This document shows, piece by piece, positions 16,875-25,312 of a stretch of DNA of 64,000 nt (position 1 is its first letter; each line of letters opens with the position of its first letter). Location of the stretch: NCBI GenBank assembly GCA_020346325.1, contig CP070782.1, positions 4,669,053 to 4,733,052 on the forward strand. The letters run 5' to 3'. Under the pieces are notes generated by a model. That model searched no databases and had not been told where the DNA came from. It saw only the letters and a list, made by a program, of their open reading frames with translations. The position numbers and the translations under genes were made by a program. This DNA is from Phycisphaerales bacterium. Its GTDB lineage: Bacteria > Planctomycetota > Phycisphaerae > Sedimentisphaerales > Anaerobacaceae.

Positions 16875-16974
16875 GCCCGGGAGTCCTAAGATGCTGCCGG
16901 CTGCGCGTGGGCGAAATCACGGTGCCATTCTAGTGGTCCGGCCGGACATTTCAACCATGATTTCGGATCACCCG

Positions 16975-17003
16975 TTGCCGGGCGGGCGGCTCTCGCGTAC
17001 AAT
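16975..17003 (+). promoter_or_regulatory. Promoter for the GT9 gene
   Basis: TTGCCG (16975-16980) and TACAAT (16998-17003) are separated by 17 bases. The expected transcription start is at about 17010, three bases before the ATG at 17013, and no Shine-Dalgarno sequence is present, so the mRNA looks leaderless. Confidence 0.5.
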
Positions 17004-17012
17004 CCGCAACCT

Positions 17013-18062
17013 ATGTCGGCCGCATGGACAAACATCTTGCTCATCAAACCCAGCTCTCTGGGTGACATCGTGATGGCGCTGCCTGCCCTGTCGGCGTTGC
17101 GTCGCAGTTTCCCCGGAGCGCGAATCAGTTGGCTGGTGCGGCCCGTGTTCGCGCCGCTGATCGAAGGGCACCCGCATCTCGATGAGCTCATCCTCTTTGA
17201 CCGTAAACGGCTGGGCCAGGCCTGGCGCCATCCGGGCGCGTTCGGCTCACTGGTTTCCCTGATCGGCGACCTGCGCCGCCGCCGTTTCGATGCGGTCGTG
17301 GATTTGCAGGGGCTCTTCCGTAGCGCGGCCCTGGCCTGGCTGTCGCGGTGCCCGCAGCGTTTCGGGCCCGTCTGGCGGCGCGAATTCGCGCACCATTTCT
17401 ATACGACCACAATCCCGGCCCGGCCCGAATGGGTCCACGTGATCGACTACTACATGAAGATCCTCGAAGCCATGGGCGCCGAAGATCGGCAGGTCGAATT
17501 CATCCTGCCCGAGAAGCCCGTGGCCCGCGACGCGGTCGAGAGGCTATGGTCCGAGCGCGATGTCGAGCGGCACGGCTACGCCGTCCTTATCCCGGGTTCG
17601 GCCCAGGTCAGCAAGTGCTGGCCCGCCGACCGCTTCGCGGCCCTGGCCGATAGACTGGCCTCCGATCATGGTCTTTCCGTCGTCGCTACAGGCAGCGGTG
17701 CCGAAAGCGCGGTGATCGAAGAGATCGCCGGTCGCGCGAACTGCCCGATTGCCAACCTGGCGGGGGCCACCTCGTTGCCGGAATTGGTCGAGGTCCTGCG
17801 CGGCGCGCGCCTCGTCATCAGCAACGACACGGGCCCGGGCCATATCGCCGCCGCCCTGGGTCGGCCCCTGGTGATGATGTTCAGTTGGTCGAATCCGCAG
17901 CGCGTCGGCCCATACCATCGCCCCGAATGCCTCGTAGGCCGCGACCTCGAGGAGCGCGGCCTGGCCATCAAGAGCAGCAACCCCGCCCACGCCATCGGCC
18001 GCATCAGCCTCGACGAAGTCTGCGCCCGAGCTGTCGAACAACTTGCAGGTTCCAGGCGGTAG
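17013..18062 (+). CDS. Family 9 glycosyltransferase (heptosyltransferase type)
   Basis: A 349-aa GT-B enzyme like WaaC/WaaF, which add heptose to lipopolysaccharide core or similar glycans at the inner membrane. Seen are ILLIKPSSLGDIVMALPALS at the N-terminus, the IPGSAQVSKCWPADRF donor-site segment, and the C-terminal SNDTGPGHIAAALGRPLVMMF signature. It suggests an outer-membrane glycolipid in this organism. Its TAG stop (18060-18062) lies inside the left repeat of the element downstream, so the native C-terminus (LAGSRR) may have been altered by that insertion. Confidence 0.9.
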   Translation: MSAAWTNILLIKPSSLGDIVMALPALSALRRSFPGARISWLVRPVFAPLIEGHPHLDELILFDRKRLGQAWRHPGAFGSLVSLIGDLRRRRFDAVVDLQGLFRSAALAWLSRCPQRFGPVWRREFAHHFYTTTIPARPEWVHVIDYYMKILEAMGAEDRQVEFILPEKPVARDAVERLWSERDVERHGYAVLIPGSAQVSKCWPADRFAALADRLASDHGLSVVATGSGAESAVIEEIAGRANCPIANLAGATSLPELVEVLRGARLVISNDTGPGHIAAALGRPLVMMFSWSNPQRVGPYHRPECLVGRDLEERGLAIKSSNPAHAIGRISLDEVCARAVEQLAGSRR

Positions 18063-18064
18063 AC

Positions 18065-18088
18065 TGTAGGCTGTAGGTACAGGGGAGG
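18065..18088 (+). repeat. Left terminal inverted repeat
   Basis: TGTAGGCTGTAGG followed by a purine-rich run. It pairs with the right arm at 18396-18420, with a few mismatches and one-base gaps. Confidence 0.5.
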
Positions 18089-18395
18089 TGAACGTTTGGG
18101 CTTGGAAGGCAATGGTGGCTTTGATACAGTTGTACCTAGTCGCAGAGGGGAAGTCCTCTTATCAGTTCAACGGGGATGTGGGGGCGGAGGAATTGAGGAT
18201 GCGAGACCACCTCATTCCGATGATGTCCGCTTTTTGGACATGGCCTACGGTTCTGCCCGAGAGGTTCAGTATCAGTTGTCCATTGCTTCTCGCCTGGGAT
18301 ACCTTCACGCGAAAGACTACGAATCCCTCCAAGGCGTGAGCACAGAGGTGTCCAAAGTGCTCAACGGCTTGCTTCGGGCCTTCCGCAAGAAGTAG
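18088..18395 (+). pseudogene. Degraded four-helix-bundle (23S rRNA IVS-type) protein gene
   Basis: Two reading frames are needed to recover the family. The beginning, VWAWKAMVALIQLY, resembles the N-terminal helix of four-helix-bundle proteins and is in one frame from 18088. The C-terminal half, FLDMAYGSAREVQYQLSIAS followed by RLGYL and ending FRKK, matches the family's third and fourth helices but lies in another frame, ending at 18395. The conserved middle (normally a SIPxNIAEG segment) is largely missing, with only a GCGGGG remnant. This indicates a frameshift plus a small internal deletion. Intact relatives occur in rRNA intervening sequences and as scattered single genes. Confidence 0.65.
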
Positions 18396-18420
18396 CCGTC
18401 CCTTCAGCCTACCGCCTACA
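18396..18420 (-). repeat. Right terminal inverted repeat
   Basis: The complement reads TGTAGGCGGTAGG followed by a purine-rich run, matching the left arm at 18065-18088. The related tract continues outwards to the ileS stop at 18430-18432. Confidence 0.5.
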
Positions 18421-18429
18421 GCCTCCGGC

Positions 18430-21291
18430 CTATGCGGAGCCGACCACGACGGCGCAGAGTTCGCAGAGGTCTGGGTGCTGGGCATTGGCACCAACCGTGG
18501 GCCAGTAGTTCCAGCAGCGTTGGCATTTCTCGTGCGTGCTCTTGGCGGCGGTGATGGCTGTGGACTCGGCGCCGGCTCCGAGCTTAACTTCGCTGACGAT
18601 GCACAGGGCGGCAAAGGCCTCGAGGCCGAAGGCGTTGATGGCGGCCGCATCGCCATCCGTGCAGTGCAGCGTCACGGCCGCTTCCTGATTGCTGGCGATG
18701 GCCTTGTCCTGGCGCAGCCCTTCGAGCGCGCGGAGGACTTCGTCGCGCAGAGCCATCAGCTTGTCCCATTTGGCTTGCCGGCCCGCGTAGTCGATGGATT
18801 CGTCGACCTTGGGCATGGTCGCCAGGTGGACCGTGTCGCAATCCTCCGTTTTGCCGGCCATCGCTTCCCAGGCCTCTTCGGCGGTGTGACACAGGATCGG
18901 CGCCAGCATGCGGAGCAGGGCGTCGAGGATGTGATGCATGACCGTCTGGCCGCTGCGGCGGGACACGCTGTCGGTCGCGTCGCAATACATCCGATCCTTC
19001 AACACGTCCATGTAGATACTGCTCATCTCGATGGTGCAGAAATTGTAGAGCAGCGAGAAAACGCGATGGAAGACGAAGTCTTCGTAGGCATCGGTGACAT
19101 CGGCGATGAGCTTCTGCAACTGGCACATGGCCCACTGGTCGATGCCCATCATCTGCTCATAAGAGACGGCATGTTGCGCCGGATCGAACCCGTTGAGATT
19201 GCCCAGCAGATAGCGCAGTGTGTTGCGGATCTTGCGGTAGGCGTCCTGCGTGCGGCCGATCAATTCGTCGTTGCAGCGGACGTCTTCCTGGTAGTTGACG
19301 CTGGCGACCCAGAGCCGGAGAATATCGGCGCCGTATTTGGCAATCTCGTCCTGGGCGTTGACGTAGTTGCCCAGGGACTTGGAATGCTTCATTCCTTTTT
19401 CGTCGACCGTGAAGCCGTGAGTCAGGACGTTCTGGAACGGCGCGCCGCCCGTGGCGCCGATGGCCGGCAGCAGCGAAAGCTGGAACCAGCCGCGATGCTG
19501 GTCGGACCCTTCCAGGTAGAGATCGACCGGGACGGGCCAGCCGGCCGCGTGCGCGACGCTGTACCAGCTACAGCCTGCCTCGAACCAGACGTCGAAGATG
19601 TTTTCCTCCTTCTGGAGTTGGTCGAGATCGAAGCCCTCGGGCAAGGCGAAATCCTCACCCAGAATCTCGCGGGGCGAATCGCTGAACCAGCTATCCGAAC
19701 CGCGTTGGCCGATGTGCCGTGAGACGGCGAGGACCGATTCTCTCGTCAGCAGGGGGCGGCCATCGGGCATGACGAACACCGGGATCGGCAGGCCCCAACT
19801 GCGTTGTCGGCTGATGCACCAGTCGGGCCGCGATTCGAGCATGCCGGCGATGCGTTTCTGGCCCCAGCCGGGGATCCAGCGAACGCGGTCGACGCATTCC
19901 AACGCCATCTCACGCAGATTCTTGCCCGTCTCGGGCAGTTCCTTGTCGACCCCGACGAACCACTGCTCGGTGGCCCGGAAGATCACGGGGCCCTTGCTCC
20001 GCCAGCAGTGGGGGTAGCTGTGCGTGATCTCGCGCTCGGCGAACAGCCAGCCGCTCTGGGCCAAATGCGCGTTGACCTCTTTGTCGACTGCCAGGACGTT
20101 CTTGCCCCGGAGCCAGTCGGGGACGGTCTCGTCGTAACAGCCATCGTCTTTGACGGGCGAATAGACGGCCAGATTGTGTTTCTGACCGGTCATGTAGTCT
20201 TCCTGGCCGTGGCCGGGGGCGGTGTGGACCAGGCCCGTGCCGTCCTCGGTAGTGACGTAGTCGGCCGTGACCACCATGTACGCGTCCTGGTCGGTCGGGT
20301 TGGTCTCGATGAACGGATGGGCGTAGCGCAAGCCTTCGAGTTCGCTGCCGCGGACTTTCTTCTCCGCGACGGTATATCGGCCTTGCTCCAGACCACCGGC
20401 CGAGACGACTGCTTCGATGCGGTCGGTCGAGATGACTGAGGCGTATTGGCGTCCGTTCTTCGCATAGCTGAGCGTTGTATACTCAAGGTGCGGATGGACC
20501 GCCACGGCCAGGTTGGCCGCCAGGGTCCAGGGTGTCGTCGTCCAGATCATCAGGCATACTGCCGTATCCTTGGCCTGTTCGCCCGTGACCAGACCCAACT
20601 CGATCAACCGCGTGATGGTCTCGTGGGCGGCCGGGAAATTGACGAAGATGCTGGGCGAGGAGATGTCTTTGTACTCCAGCTCCGCCTCGGCCAGGGCCGT
20701 CTCGCAGCCGAGGGACCAATGGATCGGCTTGAGCTGGCGATAGACCAGGCCCTTGCCCACTAGCTCGGCGAAGACCTCCAGGATGCCGGCCTCGTACTGG
20801 GGCTTGAACGTCAGGTAGGGGTTCTCGAAATCGCCGAACACACCCAACGCCTGGAACTGCTTGCTCTGGAGCTTGACGTACTTGCTGGCGTACTTCATGC
20901 AGTCCTTACGGATCTCGGGCTTGCTCATCTGCCGGCCCTTCTCGCCCAGATCGGTCACCACCTTGGCCTCGATGGGCAGCCCGTGGCAGTCCCAGCCCGG
21001 GACGTAAGGGGCGTCGAAGCCCGCCATCGTTTTGTACTTGACCACGAGATCCTTGAGAACCTTGTTGATCACGTGGCCCATGTGGATGTCGCCATTGGCG
21101 TAAGGGGGGCCGTCGTGCAGCGTGTAGAGCGGCGCGCCCTGCCGGGCGGCGCGAATCCTGCCGTAGATGTTCTCCTTGGCCCAGTGCTTGCGCATCTGGG
21201 GCTCGCGCCGGACCAGATTGGCCTTCATGGCGAAGCTGGTCTTGGGCAGGTTCAACGTGTCGCGGTAGTTCTTTTTCTTGTCATCCGACAT
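18430..21291 (-). CDS. ileS: Isoleucyl-tRNA synthetase
   Basis: A 953-aa class Ia aminoacyl-tRNA synthetase that charges tRNA-Ile in the cytoplasm. The HIGH motif appears as PYANGDIHMGH and the KMSKS loop as GMKHSKSLGNYV. The editing (CP1) domain is present (WTTTPWTLAANLAV), as are the anticodon-binding region and the C-terminal zinc ribbon (CQRCWNYW and LCELC). Full length for the bacterial type with the zinc finger. The frame extends to a TTG at 21306, but GAGG upstream fits ATG 21291. Its TAG stop lies in the right repeat of the neighbouring element. Confidence 0.97.
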   Translation of the reverse strand: MSDDKKKNYRDTLNLPKTSFAMKANLVRREPQMRKHWAKENIYGRIRAARQGAPLYTLHDGPPYANGDIHMGHVINKVLKDLVVKYKTMAGFDAPYVPGWDCHGLPIEAKVVTDLGEKGRQMSKPEIRKDCMKYASKYVKLQSKQFQALGVFGDFENPYLTFKPQYEAGILEVFAELVGKGLVYRQLKPIHWSLGCETALAEAELEYKDISSPSIFVNFPAAHETITRLIELGLVTGEQAKDTAVCLMIWTTTPWTLAANLAVAVHPHLEYTTLSYAKNGRQYASVISTDRIEAVVSAGGLEQGRYTVAEKKVRGSELEGLRYAHPFIETNPTDQDAYMVVTADYVTTEDGTGLVHTAPGHGQEDYMTGQKHNLAVYSPVKDDGCYDETVPDWLRGKNVLAVDKEVNAHLAQSGWLFAEREITHSYPHCWRSKGPVIFRATEQWFVGVDKELPETGKNLREMALECVDRVRWIPGWGQKRIAGMLESRPDWCISRQRSWGLPIPVFVMPDGRPLLTRESVLAVSRHIGQRGSDSWFSDSPREILGEDFALPEGFDLDQLQKEENIFDVWFEAGCSWYSVAHAAGWPVPVDLYLEGSDQHRGWFQLSLLPAIGATGGAPFQNVLTHGFTVDEKGMKHSKSLGNYVNAQDEIAKYGADILRLWVASVNYQEDVRCNDELIGRTQDAYRKIRNTLRYLLGNLNGFDPAQHAVSYEQMMGIDQWAMCQLQKLIADVTDAYEDFVFHRVFSLLYNFCTIEMSSIYMDVLKDRMYCDATDSVSRRSGQTVMHHILDALLRMLAPILCHTAEEAWEAMAGKTEDCDTVHLATMPKVDESIDYAGRQAKWDKLMALRDEVLRALEGLRQDKAIASNQEAAVTLHCTDGDAAAINAFGLEAFAALCIVSEVKLGAGAESTAITAAKSTHEKCQRCWNYWPTVGANAQHPDLCELCAVVVGSA

Positions 21292-21375
21292 GGCAGCGGT
21301 CCTCAAATGCTCCAGAAACGAATCGCGTATGATACGCCCGCAGCCCCGGCCTCGTCAAGGACGGACTCGGTCGGG

Positions 21376-22131
21376 CTATTTGCGGGCGACGACGACCAGT
21401 CGCTCAGCCTTGTCATCGTAGGGCGATCCGTCGAGACCTCCGTACACGCGGGTCTCGCGGAATCGACAGTCTTGCAGCAATCGGCACAACTCGGCGCCCG
21501 AATAGAGGCGATGCGAGAAGGTCCATTGATGTTGTCGGTCCTCTCGGATCAGGGTCCAGCAGTTCTCGATCCGGGTCCAGCCATCCACGATTTTGCGATC
21601 TTCCAGCATTATGCCTCCCTCGACAGGGCGCCAGTCACGGGCCCGGAAGACGCGGGCGATGATCTCCTTGCTCATGAGGTCGAGGACGAACCGGCCATCC
21701 TCCTTGAGGCAGCGGCGGGCGTTCTCAACGACCCGGCAGTCGTCACGCTGGGCGTCGAAGTAGCCGAACGAGGTGAACAGGTTCAGGACCACGTCGAACG
21801 ACTCCGGCTGGCAGAAATCCCGCATGTCGGCGTGGACGAATTGGATCTCCAGGCCTTCGGCTCTCGCGGCGTCCCTGGCCTGGTCCAGGTACTGCTCCGT
21901 GCGGTCCACGGCCGTGATGGCAAAGCCGCGGCGGGCCAGTTCCAGGCTGTGGCGCCCGACGCCGCAGCAGAGATCGCAGATGTACTGGCCGGGTGCCAGT
22001 CCCAGAAGTTCGATGAGACGGTCGATTTCTTCGGCCGCCAGGTCCCGCCGCTGCCGGTCGAAGATCACGGGGGCAAATGTATCCCAGAAGCCGTCCTGCT
22101 CGTGCCATGGTTGTCCTTTTTTTTCGGTCAT
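21376..22131 (-). CDS. Class I SAM-dependent methyltransferase
   Basis: A 251-aa Rossmann-fold methyltransferase. Motif I is YICDLCCGVGRHSLELA, the acidic end of strand 2 is AVDRTEQYLDQA, the adenine site is HADMRDF, and motif IV is FDVVLNLFTSFGYF, characteristic of the Methyltransf_25/11 type acting on small molecules. The C-terminal half (TRIENCWTLIRED...HRLYSGAELCRLL) resembles the usual lid/beta extension. Substrate unknown. Its start codon (GGGAG upstream) is preceded immediately by an intrinsic terminator, so expression may depend on antitermination or on a promoter in the leader. Confidence 0.85.
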   Translation of the reverse strand: MTEKKGQPWHEQDGFWDTFAPVIFDRQRRDLAAEEIDRLIELLGLAPGQYICDLCCGVGRHSLELARRGFAITAVDRTEQYLDQARDAARAEGLEIQFVHADMRDFCQPESFDVVLNLFTSFGYFDAQRDDCRVVENARRCLKEDGRFVLDLMSKEIIARVFRARDWRPVEGGIMLEDRKIVDGWTRIENCWTLIREDRQHQWTFSHRLYSGAELCRLLQDCRFRETRVYGGLDGSPYDDKAERLVVVARK

Positions 22132-22147
22132 TGCCTGTCTCCCAACG

Positions 22148-22183
22148 AAAAAAGCCCTCCAGAGCGTGCTGCCCTGGAAGGCT
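22148..22183 (-). terminator. Intrinsic terminator directly before the methyltransferase start
   Basis: On the minus strand a ten-base-pair stem (22183-22174 with 22162-22153, one G-U pair) with an 11-base loop is followed by six T residues (22153-22148). It lies only 17 bases before the methyltransferase ATG. It may end the glycogen phosphorylase transcript or act as an attenuator for the methyltransferase. Confidence 0.6.
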
Positions 22184-22575
22184 CCTGTGGATCCGGTCTT
22201 GAGCTCCGTCAGGGTAGCTTACGTCTCTCCCGGATGGTAATAATCATGCCGCCGGCCAGGCGCGCGTGTGAACACGGCACCGCCGTGGCAGCCAAAGCCC
22301 CCCTGAATTGTTGCTTTGTTCGTCCGTTCATTAGAAATACCACCAATCAGCTTCCGAGTCATCTCCTACCAGAATTTTCGGCCATTGTCAATGCTCTGCT
22401 TGAGAGTTTCTGGCATTTCCGGTGATCTTGCACCTCGCCAGCGGTATTCCTCCCGTCCCGTTCCCGTCTTTCCCCTGGGATTAAGGCCCGCTCAGAAGAG
22501 ACGGTCCGTATCGCGCTGGCGGAGTGCCCGTAAACTGGGCCTCCGGGTCAGGCCGGCGGCCAGGGAAACACCGCG
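22184..22575 (-). other. Gene-free leader between glgP and the methyltransferase gene
   Basis: About 390 bases with no supported gene. It contains an AT-richer stretch (22290-22420), and on the minus strand a TTGACA (22392-22387) that could be a -35 box, without a convincing -10. The part next to the terminator is GC-rich and can form stems, but no known riboswitch consensus was recognised. Confidence 0.4.
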
Positions 22576-25101
22576 TCAGTCCTTATTGCAGCAGGGCTCG
22601 ATGGCCTCCATGGCGACCTCGATGGGCTGGACGTTCCAGATCTGCTCGCAGTAGTCCCGAATGGAGCGGTCGGAGGAGAATTTGCCCATGCGGGCGACGT
22701 TGAGAATGCTGGCACGCCGCCAGGCGGGCTGGTTGCGCCAGAGATCGGCGACCTGCTCCTGACATTCGACATACGCCTGGTAGTCGGCCAGGACCAGGAA
22801 AGGATCGCTTAGCAGAAGATTGTCGATGAGAGGCTGGAACAACTCTCGGTCGCTGGCGGCGATGAAGTCGACAACCTCGCGCAGCCGTTCGTTCTGTTCA
22901 TAGACGTCGCGGGGACAGTAACCGCGTCGGAGGCGGTCACGGACCTGCTCGGCGGTGAGACCGAACAGGAAGAAATTCTCAGCGCCGACCTCTTCGCGAA
23001 TTTCCACGTTGGCGCCGTCGAGCGTGCCGATGGTCAGGGCCCCGTTGAGCGAAAATTTCATGTTGCCCGTGCCGGAGGCTTCCTTGCCGGCCAGGGAAAT
23101 CTGCTCGGACAGATCGGCGGCGGGATAGACGGGCTGGGCGTTCTTGACGTTGTAGTCGGGGAAGAAGACCACCTTGAGACGATCGGAGACGCAGCGGTCG
23201 TGGTTGACGAGGTCCGCCACGGCGTTGATCAGCTTGATGATCAGCTTGGCCATGTCGTAGCCCGGGGCGGCCTTGCCCCCGAAGATGAAGGTCCGCGGCG
23301 GGATGTCGGCCTGCGGGTCGCGCTTGAGTCGCAAATAGAGCGTCAGGATGTGCAGCACGTTGAGATGCTGGCGCTTGTATTCGTGGATGCGTTTGGCCTG
23401 GATGTCGAACAGCGACGTCGGATCGACGGCCACGCCCGTGCGCCGGGCGATCAGGTCCGTCAACTTGCGCTTGGCGGTCGACTTAACGTCGTGCCACTGC
23501 TGCTGGAACTGCTCATCATCGGCCAGCGCTTCCAGGGCGCGCAACTGGTCGAGGTTCTGCAGCCAGGCTCCGCCGATCCGGTCGGTGAGCAGCTGGGCCA
23601 GCGGGGGATTGCTCACGGCCACAAAGCGGCGCGGCGTCACCCCGTTGGTGACATTGCAGAATTTTTCCGGCCACATCTCGGCGAAGTCGTGCAACACGTA
23701 TTGCTTGAGCAGGTCCGAGTGCAGGGCGGCCACGCCATTGATATGATGGCTGCCGACCGTGGCCAGATTCGCCATGCGCACACTGCGCTGCCCGGTTTCG
23801 TCGATGATTGACATGCGACCCACGCGGGCCTCATCGTGGGGAAAACGGGCCCGCACGTTCTGGAGGAAGCGATGGTTGATGGCGTAGATCAGTTGCAGGT
23901 GGCGCGGTAGCAGGCGTCCGAACAGCTCGACGGGCCATGTCTCCAACGCTTCGGGCAGCAGCGTGTGATTGGTGTAGGCGCAGGTGCTGCGCGTCACCTC
24001 CCAGGCGGTGTCCCAGTCCAGCAGGTGTTTGTCGATCAGCAGACGCATCAGTTCGGCCACGGCCAGGGCCGGGTGCGTGTCGTTGAGCTGCACGGCCCAG
24101 TGCCTGTGGAATTGATCGAGGGGCCGGCCCAGTGCCTGGTGGACGCGGAGCATGTCCTGCAGTGAGCAGGTGACGAAGAAGAACTGCTGCTCGAGACGCA
24201 GCTCCTTGCCGGCGCCGTGCTCGTCATTTGGATAGAGAACCTTGGTGATGTTCTCGGAGAACATCTTGTCCTCGACGGCGCGGTAGTAGTCGCCGTGATT
24301 GAAGGCGTCGAAATCGAAGGACTCAACCGCCTCGGCCTTCCAGAGGCGTAGCCGATTGCAGGTGCCGACGCGGAAGCCCAGAATGGGCGTGTCGTAGGCG
24401 ACGCCTTTGACGACCGTCTCCGGGACCCAGCGAACGCGAAAGCGGCCCTGTGCATCGGTCCAGCTCTCGGTGCGACCGCCGAACGGCACGTCGAAGGCCA
24501 CTTCCGGCCGGGCGATCTCCCAGGGATTGCCGAAGCGGAGCCATTTGTCGGTGATCTCGACTTGCCAGCCGTCCTGAATGACCTGGTCGAAGATACCGAA
24601 CTCGTAGCGGATGCCATAGCCGATGGCGGGGATCTCGATGGAAGCGAGCGAGTCCAGATAACACGAGGCCAGACGGCCCAGGCCACCGTTGCCCAGGCCC
24701 GGCTCCTCCTCCTGTTCGAATAGTTCGTCGAGATCGATGCCCAACTCGGTCATGGCCTGACGTGTCTGATCCATGATGCCCAGGTTGAGCAGGTTGTTGG
24801 CCAGATGGGGCCCGGGCAGGAACTCCGCAGAGAGGTAGGCCACGACGCGGGCGTCCTGCTCGGTGTAGGCCTCCAGCGTTCGTACACCCTGCTTGAGCAC
24901 TCGGTCGCGCACGGTCAGCGCCAAGGCCGTATACAGATCGTTGCGCGTCGCAGCTCGGGGGACGCGGCCGATGCCGCAGAACAGGTTATCGAGGAACGAC
25001 CGTTTGATGTCGTCGACACGGGAGCCCGTGCGAATACCGGAGGCGGGCGCGCGTCTGCGCGAATCGTCGGCGGGGTCCTTCCTGTCTGACGCCACAGGCA
25101 T
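22576..25101 (-). CDS. glgP: Glycogen/starch alpha-glucan phosphorylase
   Basis: An 841-aa GT35 phosphorylase that releases glucose 1-phosphate from glycogen or maltodextrin using inorganic phosphate and PLP. The PLP lysine lies in EASGTGNMKFSLNGALTIGT; other signatures are LGNGGLGRLASCYLDSLA, YGIRYEFGIFDQ, NDTHPALAVAELMR and the NVTNGVTPRRF segment. Length matches the classic long bacterial/eukaryotic form. ATG 25101 has AAGGAAAGGA just upstream; a further 20 codons are open but unsupported. It indicates that the cell stores and uses glycogen. Confidence 0.96.
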   Translation of the reverse strand: MPVASDRKDPADDSRRRAPASGIRTGSRVDDIKRSFLDNLFCGIGRVPRAATRNDLYTALALTVRDRVLKQGVRTLEAYTEQDARVVAYLSAEFLPGPHLANNLLNLGIMDQTRQAMTELGIDLDELFEQEEEPGLGNGGLGRLASCYLDSLASIEIPAIGYGIRYEFGIFDQVIQDGWQVEITDKWLRFGNPWEIARPEVAFDVPFGGRTESWTDAQGRFRVRWVPETVVKGVAYDTPILGFRVGTCNRLRLWKAEAVESFDFDAFNHGDYYRAVEDKMFSENITKVLYPNDEHGAGKELRLEQQFFFVTCSLQDMLRVHQALGRPLDQFHRHWAVQLNDTHPALAVAELMRLLIDKHLLDWDTAWEVTRSTCAYTNHTLLPEALETWPVELFGRLLPRHLQLIYAINHRFLQNVRARFPHDEARVGRMSIIDETGQRSVRMANLATVGSHHINGVAALHSDLLKQYVLHDFAEMWPEKFCNVTNGVTPRRFVAVSNPPLAQLLTDRIGGAWLQNLDQLRALEALADDEQFQQQWHDVKSTAKRKLTDLIARRTGVAVDPTSLFDIQAKRIHEYKRQHLNVLHILTLYLRLKRDPQADIPPRTFIFGGKAAPGYDMAKLIIKLINAVADLVNHDRCVSDRLKVVFFPDYNVKNAQPVYPAADLSEQISLAGKEASGTGNMKFSLNGALTIGTLDGANVEIREEVGAENFFLFGLTAEQVRDRLRRGYCPRDVYEQNERLREVVDFIAASDRELFQPLIDNLLLSDPFLVLADYQAYVECQEQVADLWRNQPAWRRASILNVARMGKFSSDRSIRDYCEQIWNVQPIEVAMEAIEPCCNKD

Positions 25102-25312
25102 GTCCTTTCCTTGGATCGTTCGTTCTGGCCGTAGTCTAGCCCCCGACGGTGGCCGCGTCAATGGGATAAGGCCGCGAGGGGCCGATTACGGACGATCCGG
25201 CGAACATTCCTGGCTCGCGGCTGGTATTGTCGGCCCAGAGGTGTAGAATACCGCCTGCGTCGTTGCAGGCGGCGGCAGAACATCGACGGTGGCAGGCAGG
25301 GAGCCATGAGGC

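Larger units (their letters stand above)
18055..18432. mobile_element. Small element with imperfect terminal inverted repeats carrying a decayed four-helix-bundle gene
   Basis: A roughly 378-base segment between the 3' ends of two convergent genes. Its left end is a TGTAGG-rich tract (18055-18088) and its right end the inverted version (18396-18432); 18065-18088 and the complement of 18396-18420 match at most positions. Inside is a broken four-helix-bundle ORF. The left tract contains the stop codon of the GT9 gene and the right tract that of ileS. No transposase is present, so any mobility would have to be supplied in trans. Family unknown to me. Confidence 0.5.

Noticed and set aside
18088-18395. 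An intact gene in the gap between GT9 and ileS
   Set aside because: The family-like N- and C-terminal parts are in different frames and the conserved middle is missing, so it is listed as a pseudogene.
22184-22330. A known riboswitch class (SAM, ydaO, ykkC) before the methyltransferase
   Set aside because: Short matches to parts of several consensus sequences were seen, but none held over the full motif.
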